Shown here: one piece after another, positions 10,603-22,738 of the stretch
Numbering within the stretch: position 1 is the stretch's first letter
Layout of the letters: the number at the start of each line of letters is the position of its first letter
NCBI GenBank assembly: GCA_036674765.1
Contig: JARVKI010000001.1
Location: 930,001-994,000, forward strand
Reading direction: 5' to 3'
Source of the DNA: Seiridium cupressi
Lineage: Eukaryota > Ascomycota > Sordariomycetes > Amphisphaeriales > Sporocadaceae
Length of the DNA stretch: 64,000 nucleotides
Program-made: the position numbers and the translations under genes
Notes under the pieces: generated by a model
Database searches by the model: none
Seen by the model: only the letters and a program-made list of their open reading frames with translations
Told to the model about the DNA's origin: nothing

Positions 10603-13600
10603 GATGTTATGCCTGGCGCAGTCGAGTAGACTCCAGAGGGCTGCTATTTGGCTTGGCAACAGAGGAGTAAAGGGCTCTGGACTCTTCTATAGGCATAACC
10701 AAACCTAAGAAGACAAAGTTTATTCTCTTTGGAAGGAAATTATGGTGAAGCGCAACCATGGATAGGAAGCTCGGGTAGACAGGAGTTGGGAAGAGGGAAC
10801 TGGATCTCATGGAGTACAGGACATCATTTTCGAAAGAGCCATGCAAAGGCCATCGACTTCTACTTCTGGGACAATTTTGGACTTTTATTCTATTTATTTT
10901 CACCATGGGGTCTTTTCGGCAGGAATTTTGGAGTCCCGTATTATTCCCCATTGAGCGGCAGAAGGCAGGGAAATTGAATATGAGAAAGATGACGCAAGCT
11001 TTGCGGCCAAGGCAGTGTATCGTGTTCAACGCTAGCTGAGGTAAAGAGAAAACAAGGATTTCTGGAAATGTGACATTCGACAAGTGCTCATACAATACTT
11101 CCAACGATTTCCTTGCGTGTGATAGTCTAGTCCAGCCACGAAGTATTGACGGCCAGACGTGGTTCAAGGTAACTGAGAAGACGCCTCATTCCAATCAAGA
11201 CTGTCATCTGTGTGTGGGTTGATACATTTTAGCGACCTCAAAAGAACACGGGTCATATCTGCTAGTTTGTTTAGGTACCCCGGCGTATCTTGCTAGTATC
11301 TCCAATACCTATGCTCTTGGACTGAAGCTATCCATAGTATATCCCCGTTCCACACTCCTGCAAGAGAGCATAGATAGGTAGATAGGTCAGGGGAATTTGG
11401 CCTCGACACGACGCGTGCCATAGCGCCAGTCTGGCCAAAACATCTCACTCCACTTTGCATAATAGTTCAATATAGAAGGGGACGGACCGAGTGCCATGGC
11501 CCCGGGCACTAGGCGGTAGATTGGGTGTCTAGTGAGGTTAGCTGGCTATGTAGTGAGGCTTTAGGTGTGCCACTCTGGAGGCTTTGATCTCGGGCTGTGA
11601 CCCTAGTGGGCTTTAGCTGTTGTGATATTCTGGGGGTATCAGGGAGAAGGGGTGCAGGTCGCCCTCCACGGGCGTCGAGTTTCTTGGTTCCGGAGCACGG
11701 TCGTGGGGGAATGTTGGTGTGCTGTACGCGATGACAAGCCAGTGAGGTGGTGGTTTGGAGTACATTGGACGGTTCTCCAGCGTGGTACCTGGATCTAAAT
11801 TCAGGTAGGTTATATCACTCCAAAAGGACGATAATCATGGCATGGACTACATTGTATGCAGCGATCCCCGCGATTATTCAAGGCAATATTGGCACACATT
11901 CACGTGGTCGATCTTCTGGTTCTCAGCAAATCGAGGGGACGCTCTCGAAAAGATTAATCAATGATGATCACTTTCGAATTACACAGCCTTGCGCTAGCCC
12001 TGTGAAATCTGCTTCTTAGACAAGTCTGCAGGGCTCGTCAGGCAAGGGCGAGCTATTGATGAAGATCGCAAGACTGGCGCGCGAGGCCATTGATCCCAAA
12101 GGCTCTGTTCAGACAGCCCTCAAAGTCTATGTCATCCAATCAAGGCCAAATAATTTCAACTTCATGACATATGACGGCTGATGACCTGGCCATGTCGCAA
12201 TCTGGCAATGGAAGTCTATGGGTTCCGCAGTGGCTGTTTCCTACAAGTCACATTGAGCGTGGTTACAGAAATGAGAGGCTTCCTCGGGTCTTCCAAGAAC
12301 TAGCGAACAATAAAGAGTTTGGCGTATTCTAGAAGGGTGGAGAGTGTGGAAAGCAACTCTCTCCTGGGGAAGTGGCTTGTAGCCTTGCTCGGGTTGATTG
12401 GTACACGTTGGTTCCTTTGTGACGGCGACGGGATAAGCAAGTCCTTCAGTATTTCAGAAGATTGCTAACAGCTCTGTCCAATGATGTCTAATTATGATAT
12501 CTGGAACACAGTTGCGTTGTCGTGCCATAGATCGAAAAACAAGCATGGTCGAGGCCCCCTTGTCCCAAAGCTCATGCCATGAAGAAGCAAGCAAGTCTCC
12601 GAAACAGAAGTCGACATGTCAGACATTCACACGGTACGTCAGATAGATTGCAATACCGGCATGCTGGTTCCTTCAATTCCAGCTTGCCGGTCCGGACGTG
12701 CAGGATCGCGCAGGTCACGTTCCCAAAGGTGCGGCACAGTGAATGCAAGGGGCCCCTCTAGTGCCGCCCTACTAAGTTACTTTGGTTTTCATTCCCGCAG
12801 GCAAGTAAGCGGCGGACACAAGACATAGTGCAGACCTCTCAACTAATTCACCAGCACCAGCTAACTTGCAGAGGTACCATGTACGGGCATCTACCCACCG
12901 GGACGTCAGAAGAGAGCCAATTCTCATGTTGGAACGCCGAGTAGCATCTGGCTTTTTTTCATCAGGCCCTGGCCTGCTGCAGATAGGCACTTCCCAGATA
13001 TCCCATTCTTGTAGGGCTTACATTGTATGCATGGACCGGCCGGGGCCGAGTTGCGCGTACTGTACTCTTGGGGTCTTATTCTTGTCTTATTTCCGTGGAT
13101 CGGAAGCGAACCAGGTATCGATGACTCTTGGAATGCAATGCACAGGTGCCTTTAATTCGGTCTACTCAGCACTGACGACAGGCCCAAAATAGTTGAAAAG
13201 ACCCTGCAGCAATAGAGCCTTGATCCATTGAACTTGCGAGTTTGCGGGAAAGCCCGTCCCCACCATGGCAGTGCTCCAGTGTCTGTGTGTTACCAAAGCG
13301 TATGGCATGTTTGTGGTGTCTGGTGACGGGGAGGAGTGAAAGGGGCAGTCTGTTCGTGATGAATAAATCCAAAATCCATGGAGCTACGTATGATCAGAAG
13401 CAAATGCAGGGGCCACGCTGGATCCTGGGTGCCCTGGCCCTTTGCCAGGGACAGCGGAACATCCAGCCCGGGGTCGCGGCAGGCAAATATGATATGATTT
13501 ATCAGGTTGTGATCGGTGCTGACAGCAAAGCCATACAGACAAAGAAAGGCGGGATACTGGCTCACTGGCAGCATGCTGATCCTCACGCAAGGTACAGTAA

Positions 13601-15858
13601 AGACTGCCAAGGCAGCGCACGAGCAGCGAACGGCCGAGAACCCAGGTCCAGATACAATGTGCGGACAAGAAATGCTCATTCCGCGACCCGCGCTCGGTGG
13701 ACAGGAGGAACCAGGTCTGCCCCGGGTCATGTTCAAGGCTGTGCTGTCGGGCTGCGGGCTACGAATCGGACAATTTTAATCGTCCATTCCCGTCCGTGGC
13801 CAGGGCCATGGCTTGAATTGTTGGTGCCACGGTGCTCAGGTTGACAACATACCCGACCAAGGCTTGAAACGCCGAGTCTTGAGTTGTTGTAACTGTCTTG
13901 TGAAGACCGGCACTCATACTGTGCAACGCAATCTAGGAAACCATCTAGTGACCATGACGGTGAACCTCGATATATGTTGTGTTGTATCATGCAGTTGTCT
14001 GTACGGCTACTGAAGGTTTATGGTCAGAAGCCTGGCTCGAGATATCTGGGCTATAATTATGCAGTCACTGACTACATACCCACTTCAAAATCGCATGTGT
14101 GCCAGGCCGGGCTGACGGCTTCGCATGACGCCAAAGTGAGCTTGGAGCGGCGTGCTACTAGGTCTCCGTTTTCTGTGGATTCTCCCCAATCGTGGAATGA
14201 CATCGTCGACATGCAGTTGCGGGCTCGGAAGCCATGACTCGAAGGACTTGCAGTTAGTTATCTACATAGCACCGCGCTCAAGAGCTTCAATTGCACTATG
14301 CGTAGCTGAGTGCACTGTCTGTCTGGTGTTACCGAGACAAATAAGAGTGGACGCACCGAGCTAGCTTCACCTGTGGCAGCGTTGATTGGACCCGTCGGAC
14401 TCGAGCACGCTACATCATTGTATGCCTTCGCCCGGGCCATTCCCGAAGGACGAAACAAAATAAAATAAAACAAAGTACGTAGATAAAACAAAAAGCAGCC
14501 AGCGTTGGTGCAGGCTAACTAGCTAGCTAACCAGACCCTGCTCCCCTGTTTGGCAATGCCATGTTTCCTAACCTGGCAGCCAAGGTACGTCGCCTTATTG
14601 AAGGTGTTATCCGTCGTGGGTGCAGCAGCGTTACCTTGTCTAGCCCCGGTTCAAACCCAAGTACTCGTCTCAACGCTGGTCTGAACCTTGGGAGGCCGGC
14701 CAGGCTACATTATCCAGGGCAAGCTGCTAGGTCCCACGGATAGCTGCTGCCCTTCCCTTGCTGCTCTGCTCGAATTTTGTCCCCGCTGAATAATCTATGC
14801 TGTTTTGCTGTTCTTTTCTCTTTTTCTGGTTCCTCTTCTTGTTCTGCATCCTCCTCGTCTGCATCGCTCTTGTGGCTGCCGGTTTCGCGAGATTGGACGG
14901 TTACGGTCGCTTGGCTTCCACTGCTGTTGCGATTGGGACGAAAAATCCCGTCTCCAGCTGCTAACTACGTAAATAGCTACATTACTCAGAACCGTCCGTC
15001 CCGCACCCAACCAGCAACCTGCACGCTGGGACCCGGAACCCGGACTCGCAATCCCTCTTTGGTCGCCCTGCATTTCCAGCCAAATTTGTTACCGGGAGCC
15101 TTCCGTGCCAGTGCCTGACATTTCTGGCCTTGCTTGCACCTTGCGTTGCACAACAGGTTGACCAGTCAATATCTCGAACAAAACCTCCAACCGTCGCAGT
15201 CTGCTTCGAAAGCGAGCGAGTCAAAGGCCAGAGACAAAGGTTCCCCCGCGTCGGCCTCCCCTCTCTGCCCTAGCGACCGCATCCCGACGAACAAGCATTT
15301 CCCTTGCGACAACACCGCTGACTTTGTGACCGACGGCTTCCGAGACGCTGTCAGACCGGCCAACTGGTGCTGTTTTGGGGTCTCGAGGGGCATTACCTAC
15401 TATCTACGGACGGCACGATGGTACTATAGCGACTCGACAAATAGGACTTCCAAGAGCAGGAAATCCCCTGCGCATCGCCCGACTCGACGTTCGCCCGAGC
15501 TGCTGAGCCATGCGCCTGCGAAGTCGCTCGCGATAAGACACAATTCCGCGTTACAAAGCTATACCTACCAAACCAGCTTCTAGAATGGTAGATTCCCGAT
15601 GGCCACAGTTCTTGACCAGGAAATCAACACGAAGGAGGATCGCATACATTCTTGACAACCCCCCCTTGCAACTTGCTCTCCGTAAATCTGGCTCTCGGAA
15701 TTCCACTGTTGCAAAGGTGGATGACCGCGGTGCACACGGACACCTAGGAGCGAACACGACATAGGACTTGAAGCTTCTGCTGCACTATACGGACCTGTAG
15801 ACGTTCAATGCGCTGCACATGCTGTCGCTATTGGTGTACAAGCGAGAATTAGAAGCTC
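10603..15858. other. Gene-poor 5.3-kb region upstream of the RasGAP gene
   Basis: No ORF with protein-like composition, no tRNA cloverleaf and no clear transposon terminal repeats were found. ORFs of 149-200 aa occur (13242..13844 and 15134..15583 on +, 10607..11167 on -) but are rich in Trp, Cys and Arg in a random way. From about 14750 to 15858 the + strand is pyrimidine-rich and TC-tract-bearing, like a long fungal 5' leader, and it contains uORFs. The remainder may be regulatory DNA or non-coding transcript. Confidence 0.4.
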
Positions 15859-18800
15859 ATGGACGGACGAGCCAACGGCGGCGGCAGCGCCCAAGAGAGT
15901 TGGCCACAAGGCGCTTCTTCGACAGCTGACGACACGCAGCGCGAAAGCTTCGAGAGGGACAGCATCAGGACCAGGATCGTCCGCACAGCAACCAGCAACT
16001 CCAGACCAAGCATCAGCACGCAGAGCACCATCCGGACCGTCACACCTGAGCCCTCGGAAAATGGCAACGATACGATGCACGCAATCACAACACAAGGCTC
16101 GCAGGCGTCCCGGGCCTATGGCACGTCGCCCCAGACCTCACCACGGTCTATACCTGGCGGAGAGCGCAGGCGGCAGGGCATTGTATTTAATGATGCCTTT
16201 GGGGGCTCCTGCGACAGCTCCGAATCGAGTCCGCCGCAGCAAACCAGGTCCTCGCTCAGACCTCGCACCCATACAATGGACGGGGCGCTTGCGTTACGCC
16301 AACAAGCCGTTCCCTCCTCCATCGACAGTCGTCACAGGGTGGGGTCTTTTTCTTCCTCGGGCTCTACACCATTCACCGACGTCGATGGCCGATCCCAGGC
16401 GGCCGTTCCTGGGTCTGTAAAATACCCGCCTGCGATATCAGCTACATCCTCACGAGCTCCAGAACTCAAGATCACTGTGTCGTCTTCGTCAAAGAATGAC
16501 AAAAAATCCTCGAATAGGCGTTTGATAAAGCGAGCGTCCTCCCGTCCTACCTCACCTCTGATTTCGCCCCCACCTTCAGTGGATTCTCTGCCATTGCCCA
16601 TACCAACGGACGATGCGAACAGAGTGCTGCTGCTCATGAAGACGTTGTGTGGCCGAATGAAAGGTGAGGTTGAGTACCAAGCCGAGCCCGGCGGAGCATG
16701 GTACTCTGGCGTATGCTACATAGACGAGGAGAAGGGAAGCCTGCTGTTCGACTCGGGCCAGAACGGGCCATTTCACATACCGCTTGTTGGGGACCTTCGG
16801 GGTTGCAGGGTTCTGCCGGTGGAGTACCCAGACAGTGGGGGTAAATGCCTCGAACTACTAAATCACAAAATGGGCGTCGAGCTCCTACTTCGACCTTTAA
16901 TCGCCGATGAACTCGACTTGTGGCTAGCGGCCCTACTTTGCTGGCAACAACTTCGGCCTTCTGGAGTACGGCTATCCAGCGGGCGAGGCGGCAATTCGCC
17001 GTCGACCAGCCGAGCAGAAATGCGGCGACGGGGTTCCTCGATCGCGGGGTCCTCGGCATCAAAGGATGCTAATATCATCAAGGTCGGGAAGGTGATGTTG
17101 TGGGACAAGGGCATCGCGACGTCACCTCGTGCAATCGTGAAACGGCCCTCCACTCGTGACTTGCGCGCTGCGACCACAGCCTGGGTAAGGGTGTCTTGTA
17201 TACTGCAAGACAATGGCGAGTTCAAGCTCATGACCGAGAACGATGTGACTGTTCTCTCCATTATAGAACTCTCTCAGCTATCTCGTTGTGCCGTGCAGCA
17301 GCTTGATAAATCTGTGCTTGACGAGGATTACTGCATCGCCATCTTCCCCATCTATGCTTCCACGTCCAGGCAGCTCTCAATCTTCAGACCTGTGTACCTT
17401 GCGCTTGATACAAGAGTCCTCTTCGAAGTATGGTTTGTCCTGCTTCGGGCGTTCGCGGTCCCCGATCTTTACGGAATCGAGCCTGCCACGGAGCAAGCAA
17501 TGGAGATTGCCAGTTTTGACAAGGACTTTGACGGACAGATGTTCAGGGTCGAGAAGACGATACAAGTGAGGGTCACTGAAGCGAAGCTCAAGAGAGCGGA
17601 CCCCAGACGGGAGCAGAACGATAGGCATGACTGGCATCACAGAAGTGATCGTGATCCACTAACCGGTAACTACTTGGCAGAGGTCATACTAGACGGCGAG
17701 GTTCGAGCTCGGACAACGACCCAGACGGACACCAACAAACCCTTTTGGAGAGAAGCCGTTCAGTTCACTGAACTCTCCACGACGACACCCTACTTGTCTG
17801 TTGTGCTCAAGAGGGTCGATGGTAATCTTGACAGCTTTAGCCACCAACTTCAAGCCTCCCTTGGTCTGCCCAAGACAGGTAACTTGACTGAAGTCATGTG
17901 CGGCGCCGTTGATATCCCGTTGGATAAGATGGAACGCGGCAAGGACCACGAACAGTGGCATCAGATTCAGGACGAGAAAAACGAGTCCATCGGCAGCATG
18001 TTTGTCAAGGTCAATCTCGAAGAGTTCGTTGTGCTCATGACCGACGACTACAAGCCGCTGTCCGATCTTTTGCACAAATTCAGCCTCGGACTTCCAAGTC
18101 AGATTGCGGCATCGATGCCGCAGCAGCTGAGGCGGCTGGCCGAAATCTTCATCAACATTTTTCAGGCTTCTACAAGGTCTGTCGAATGGCTCCTAGTGCT
18201 AGTGGAAGAGGAGATCGATGGAATCAGTGGGCAAAACAGCATGAAGAAGATGCGTTTTAGTAGGCGGATCAAGTCGAATGACTCGGCGAACTCGGGCAGC
18301 GACAGGGAATTTCTCGTCCGTGACATGGGCAAGTCACTCGCTGGCGAGGCAAATCTACTCTTCCGAGGCAACACACTACTCACCCAGGCCCTAGAGTTCC
18401 ATATGCGTCGTCTCGGCAAGGAGTACCTAGAGGACGTCCTCAGTGACAAGATCTTCGAGATCAACGAAATCAACCCGGATTGCGAGGTTGACCCAAGCAG
18501 GATACAAAACCATGCCGACATACACCAGCACTGGTCGCAGCTGATGCAGCTCACCACGGAGGTCTGGCACTGTATCGCGGGCTCCGCAAACAAGCTGCCT
18601 GCCGAACTGCGGCAGATATTGAAGTATATCCGTGCCGTTGCGGAGGACCGCTATGGCGACTTCCTCCGAACTGTCACATACACGAGTGTGTCGGGCTTCC
18701 TGTTTCTCCGGTTCATCTGCCCTGCGATTCTCAACCCAAAGCTGTTCGGCTTGCTACGGGACAATCCACGTCCCAGAGCTCAGCGCACGCTTACTCTCGT

Positions 18801-19683
18801 GGCGAAGGGACTTCAAGCTCTCGGGAACCTGTCCACGTTTGGCAAGAAGGAGAGTTGGATGGAACCTATGAACAAATTCCTCAACAACCAGAGGCAGCCT
18901 TTCAAGGACTTTGTCGATCGGATTTGCTCGATCCCTACCGAGCGCGCCACCGTGCCGCTCCCTGCAACGTATATGACCCCCATCACGATTCTCGGGCGTC
19001 TATCCAAACCCTCGAGAGAAGGGTTTCCCGTATTACCATACCTTATTGACGATGCTCGCAACTTTGCTGCCCTGATCAAACTATGGCTGGATGCTCATCA
19101 TGCCAGCGCGTCGGATTCGCACACTTTTGAAGGCGAACTGGCCGAGTTTCATGAATTGTGTAACGCCCTCCAGACGAGATCAGACGAATGCATGGTCAAG
19201 ATAGAGGCTATCCGTGCCGCGGATACGATGTCAATCGCCACGGATGACGTGGCGGATAGCTTAGAAAAGGCATCCCTCATGGACTCGATGCACCTTGCTT
19301 ACGGCAGCTCCTCCATATGGGTAGACAACGATCCATATCGTGCCCCGGGGTCCTCGGGATCGGACGCGGAAGGGCAGGACAAGTCGCTTTTCCGCGAGCT
19401 CAAGTTTGGAGGCGGGAAGGAGGGCAACCCGCATCGGCAAGTTCCCGACAGCTCTGAACTATCCAAAGTTGGGGGCACTCTGCGCCGGAATGGAAAGAAC
19501 CCGCGCACTTTCCTCAGCGGCCTCATCGGTGGGAAGAAAGACAAGCATGGGAAGGGAGATTCGGCGGGTTCGGGCTACTCGAGCATCAGAGAGAAGAGCA
19601 GGGATAAAGATGACAAAGACAAGAAAGGCTTCCTGGGCGGCTTGGCCGAAGGGTGGCAGAGCAGCGAGAACTCGAAACATTAG
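15859..19683 (+). CDS. Ras GTPase-activating protein (PH-like, C2 and RasGAP domains; Bud2/Smo1 type)
   Basis: Single exon, 1274 aa. It accelerates GTP hydrolysis by a Ras-family GTPase and so controls polarity and morphogenesis. The order is a disordered Ser-rich N-terminus (1-250), PH-like segments at about 255-370 and 405-530, a C2-like domain at about 560-670 (IQVRVTEAKL, then NYLAEVILDGEV), and a RasGAP domain at about 815-1025. Arg836 in LLFRGNTLLTQ is at the arginine-finger position, and the FLR signature is at 949-951 in GFLFLRFICPAI, so the GAP looks catalytically competent. The C-terminus is strongly Lys-rich and may bind acidic membrane. A C2 plus RasGAP layout matches yeast Bud2 (GAP for Rsr1) and Magnaporthe Smo1; which is the true orthologue cannot be settled here. 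Confidence 0.88.
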   Translation: MDGRANGGGSAQESWPQGASSTADDTQRESFERDSIRTRIVRTATSNSRPSISTQSTIRTVTPEPSENGNDTMHAITTQGSQASRAYGTSPQTSPRSIPGGERRRQGIVFNDAFGGSCDSSESSPPQQTRSSLRPRTHTMDGALALRQQAVPSSIDSRHRVGSFSSSGSTPFTDVDGRSQAAVPGSVKYPPAISATSSRAPELKITVSSSSKNDKKSSNRRLIKRASSRPTSPLISPPPSVDSLPLPIPTDDANRVLLLMKTLCGRMKGEVEYQAEPGGAWYSGVCYIDEEKGSLLFDSGQNGPFHIPLVGDLRGCRVLPVEYPDSGGKCLELLNHKMGVELLLRPLIADELDLWLAALLCWQQLRPSGVRLSSGRGGNSPSTSRAEMRRRGSSIAGSSASKDANIIKVGKVMLWDKGIATSPRAIVKRPSTRDLRAATTAWVRVSCILQDNGEFKLMTENDVTVLSIIELSQLSRCAVQQLDKSVLDEDYCIAIFPIYASTSRQLSIFRPVYLALDTRVLFEVWFVLLRAFAVPDLYGIEPATEQAMEIASFDKDFDGQMFRVEKTIQVRVTEAKLKRADPRREQNDRHDWHHRSDRDPLTGNYLAEVILDGEVRARTTTQTDTNKPFWREAVQFTELSTTTPYLSVVLKRVDGNLDSFSHQLQASLGLPKTGNLTEVMCGAVDIPLDKMERGKDHEQWHQIQDEKNESIGSMFVKVNLEEFVVLMTDDYKPLSDLLHKFSLGLPSQIAASMPQQLRRLAEIFINIFQASTRSVEWLLVLVEEEIDGISGQNSMKKMRFSRRIKSNDSANSGSDREFLVRDMGKSLAGEANLLFRGNTLLTQALEFHMRRLGKEYLEDVLSDKIFEINEINPDCEVDPSRIQNHADIHQHWSQLMQLTTEVWHCIAGSANKLPAELRQILKYIRAVAEDRYGDFLRTVTYTSVSGFLFLRFICPAILNPKLFGLLRDNPRPRAQRTLTLVAKGLQALGNLSTFGKKESWMEPMNKFLNNQRQPFKDFVDRICSIPTERATVPLPATYMTPITILGRLSKPSREGFPVLPYLIDDARNFAALIKLWLDAHHASASDSHTFEGELAEFHELCNALQTRSDECMVKIEAIRAADTMSIATDDVADSLEKASLMDSMHLAYGSSSIWVDNDPYRAPGSSGSDAEGQDKSLFRELKFGGGKEGNPHRQVPDSSELSKVGGTLRRNGKNPRTFLSGLIGGKKDKHGKGDSAGSGYSSIREKSRDKDDKDKKGFLGGLAEGWQSSENSKH

Positions 19684-20369
19684 TATTGCTTCGGGTCGGA
19701 GGTTCAGGCATATCGGCATGCGTTGTCCCGTGGGAGGACGCATAGGGAAAGAAACGTGTTGAGAAAATGACACCAGAGCATCATGGCATAGAGAGGTGTT
19801 ATTTTGGAAGAAGGCGCACGTTAGCAGCCACCAAAAGTTGGAGCTCCATCTCCCGGAGGATTTGTTTGTTTTCTGGCATGGCCAATGGCTGATTCCGGGC
19901 CTGGACCGACTGCCACATTTGCTTTGGAGCCCTGGGCGTGGACAGCATACCCAGGCGCAGCGGACCTGACTTCTCTTGCCATGGACGGGGGGCAGTCATG
20001 TTGGACGCTGGCTGATTCTTGGGTCGCCTCATTGGAGTTGGTATAGGACGTGGGCACGGTTCTTCATGACAATAGATATGGATGAGTATCCAGTGTACGA
20101 TGAATTGGGGCTTGGCGGGCAAGACACTGAGAGAGGAGGATTATCTTTCGAGAATTCGCGGTGTTCAGCACTGGCATCACGGAAGGTGCATTCATAGAAA
20201 CAACAATACCCTTTGATACTTTTCTCGAAAGGTGCCGCCACCTTTTCGCTCCTCGGAACAGGCCTGCAAAAGCGCAAAAGCGTAAAAGCATAGAAGCGCG
20301 TACGAAAGGCAGTGAGTGCACTATGCAATGTGGCGGCTCATGATTATAGTAACGCTAAGTTAGCCATTG

Positions 20370-20404
<35 letters not shown>

Positions 20405-20767
20405 GTGATTGGCCGACTACTACCCCTCATCGACCCCACGGAAGCAGGCCCAGAAATCCATGAGGTTCTACGTATTCAGCGCTGCAGCTAAGTTGCAAAT
20501 AAATATAGCTGGCGTTCATTTGACGTGCAAGGCTTCCGCAGCCCCAGACTGAATTGTTTTCAAAGTGTCTGCATATAGCCCACCAATTTCCCAGTTTATC
20601 ATTGATTCCCAGCCCTCCATTCCTCCGGGGAAACAAACCAAACAAACAGCGTCCGCACCAGTCTCACCCCGCCAACCACGCAACAGCGACCAACTCTCTT
20701 TCAAGCTGCAACATCATACCTCTGAATTGACATCCCAATAACGGCCAAATCCAAGCAAGACGAGACC
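19684..20767. other. Intergenic region upstream of cyclophilin-40
   Basis: No coding gene. It contains a (TG)15 microsatellite (listed separately) and, close to the ATG at 20768, a C/A-rich leader. The RasGAP 3' UTR is expected at the left end. Confidence 0.45.
20373..20402. repeat. (TG)15 dinucleotide microsatellite
   Basis: Thirty uninterrupted bases of alternating TG, about 365 bp upstream of the cyclophilin-40 start. It is likely length-polymorphic and, as an alternating purine-pyrimidine run, has the composition that can adopt Z-DNA. Confidence 0.95.
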
Positions 20768-21949
20768 ATGGCGGACGAGACCAAGCGCAGCAAGGTGTTT
20801 TTCGACATCAAGATCGGCAACAAGCCTGCCGGTCGCGTCACCTTTGAGCTGTACGACGACATTGTGCCCAAGACGGCTGAGAACTTCCGCTCGCTCTGCA
20901 CCGGCGAGAAGGGCCTGGGCAAGAGCGGCAAGCCCCTGCACTACAAGGGCAGCCTGTTCCACCGTGTGATTAAGCAGTTCATGATCCAGGGTGGCGACTT
21001 CACTGCGGGCGATGGCACGGGCGGTGAGAGCATCTACGGCGAGAAGTTCGCCGACGAGAACTTTGACCAGAAGCATGATCGCCCCTTCCTGTTGAGCATG
21101 GCCAACGCTGGACCCGGTAGGTTTCCCACGTCAGCCTGTTGATAATGTGCCACCGAGGCGGCGCTGACCAAGCTACCGACAGGCACCAATGGCTCTCAGT
21201 TCTTCGTCACAACCGTCCCGACCCCCCACCTCGACGGCAAGCACGTCGTCTTTGGCGAGGTCCGCAGCGGCAAGTCCATCATCCGCCAGATCGAGAACCT
21301 GCCTACTTCGGGCGGTGATAAGCCAAGCCGCGACGCCGTCATCGAGAACAGCGGCGAGCTTACCGGTGCCGCGGCCGACGCACTGGCAGGCGACGCCAAG
21401 ACAGCCGACTCCCTGGGCGACGCGTACGAGGACTTCCCCGAGGACTCGGAGGAGAAGCTCGACGGCAAGAAGATCCTCCAGATTGCCTCCGACTGCAAGG
21501 AGTTCGGCAACAAGGCCTTCAAGAGCGGCGACGCCGCATTGGCTCTGGACAAGTATCAGAAGGGTCTGCGGTACCTTAATGAGGATCCCGATCTCAAGGA
21601 CGAGGGCGACGAGATGGAGGCCAAGTTCGACCAGCTGCGCTTTGTGCTCAACAACAACTCGGCCATGATGAACCTGAAGCTGGAGTCGTGGGAGGATGCC
21701 GAGCGGTCCGCAACCAGCGCGCTGGCTGTCAAGGGCACGACGGACGCCGAGAAGGGCAAGGCATACTTCCGCAAGGGCCAGGCTCTGGTGAAGCTCAAGG
21801 ACGAGGAGGGCGCCGTCGAGGCTTTCGAGGCGGCCAAGAAGGTGGTGCCGGGTGACGCGGCCGTCGCCCGCGAGTTGGAGGCCGTCAAGAAGGCCGCCGC
21901 CGCTCGATTGGCCAAGGAGAAGTCCCAGTACAAGAAGTTCTTTGCCTGA
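20768..21949 (+). CDS. cpr6: Cyclophilin-40 peptidyl-prolyl isomerase with TPR domain
   Basis: Two exons, 20768..21116 and 21183..21949, giving 371 aa. The 66-bp intron (GTAGGT to GACAG) interrupts the cyclophilin domain, and the join restores the invariant [10 protein letters not shown] segment. Residues 1-175 are a complete cyclophilin domain with FHR, QGGDF and GSQFFVTT catalytic-face motifs. Residues about 215-365 are three TPR repeats (for example [22 protein letters not shown]) ending in a basic KSQYKKFFA tail. This is the layout of CYP40 (Cpr6/Cpr7 in yeast), a cytosolic Hsp90 co-chaperone that docks through the TPR. Length agrees with the family (about 370 aa). Gene symbol is by family; the Cpr6 versus Cpr7 split does not apply cleanly outside yeasts. 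Confidence 0.95.
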
Positions 21950-22738
21950 ACGAGCAGCTACGGGACATGGGAATGCTCAACGCTTTGGGGATATGAGGGT
22001 CTTTCCCCCACCCCCACTTGACGACCCTGACGGACATTGGAGTTAAGGCTACGGAAACGGAAAAGACTCTTGCCAGTACGGCTCGATGAGTCGAAGCGCG
22101 TTAATGGCCCATGACGGAATGTAGAATAATGACAGGAATCAATCAATCACAAATGAATCAACAGAGTAAGCTTTGCTGCCGCCACCTGTTAAGCCCGCTG
22201 GTGATAATAGCACCTGTTGAAGCACAGCTGACAGTAGCAAGGAACAGCCGGCGCAAGATCTCTTTTAGGAAGCGCGGCGTCGGAGCGGAGAGGAGCGCTG
22301 GACGTAGGGCAGTTGTTGGCCGACTCAACATGTGCAGGCGCCAGGCTGGATGTTCATCGGAGATCTTATTTTTGCTAATATCGATACAGCCAAAGCTGAG
22401 AGCTCTCTGTCCTGTCCGGCCATAAACTTGGTCCGGCATCTCTTCCCCCACCTGTCTCAGTTTGAATTCAAGCCAATCCAACGGTCTTATGCCCGGGCCC
22501 ATATCGTATATATCTACCACAATGTATGACATGTTACCAGGTACATCCAACACTTTGCCCGAACCAGCAAATAGTTTTTAGATCCGTGTTATCGACCGAA
22601 TCCAACCATACACCTAACACCCACCCAAAACACCAAACGCCGTACACCAAAAGCTGCTCGCCTCATCTCAATCAGTCGTGTATCATTATTCCACAAGACA
22701 CGCCAAAGCCAGCTCTTTTATTGCAGATCCAGTGCCGC
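21950..22738. other. Convergent intergenic region
   Basis: Tail-to-tail spacer between cyclophilin-40 (+) and the 1030-aa gene (-). No ORF with protein character. The right part is A/C-rich on the + strand, consistent with a T/G-rich 3' UTR of the minus-strand gene. Confidence 0.4.

Noticed and set aside
13242..13844. 200-aa open frame on the + strand
   Set aside because: Random-looking composition, no domain, overlapped by equally long frames on the other strand; no leader or splice context.
14618..14670. GGTTCAAACCC resembling a tRNA T-arm
   Set aside because: The flanking bases do not pair as a T stem, and no acceptor, D or anticodon stem can be built around it.
15134..15583. 149-aa open frame ahead of the RasGAP gene
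   Set aside because: Low-complexity composition and position in a pyrimidine-rich leader; treated as an upstream ORF at most.
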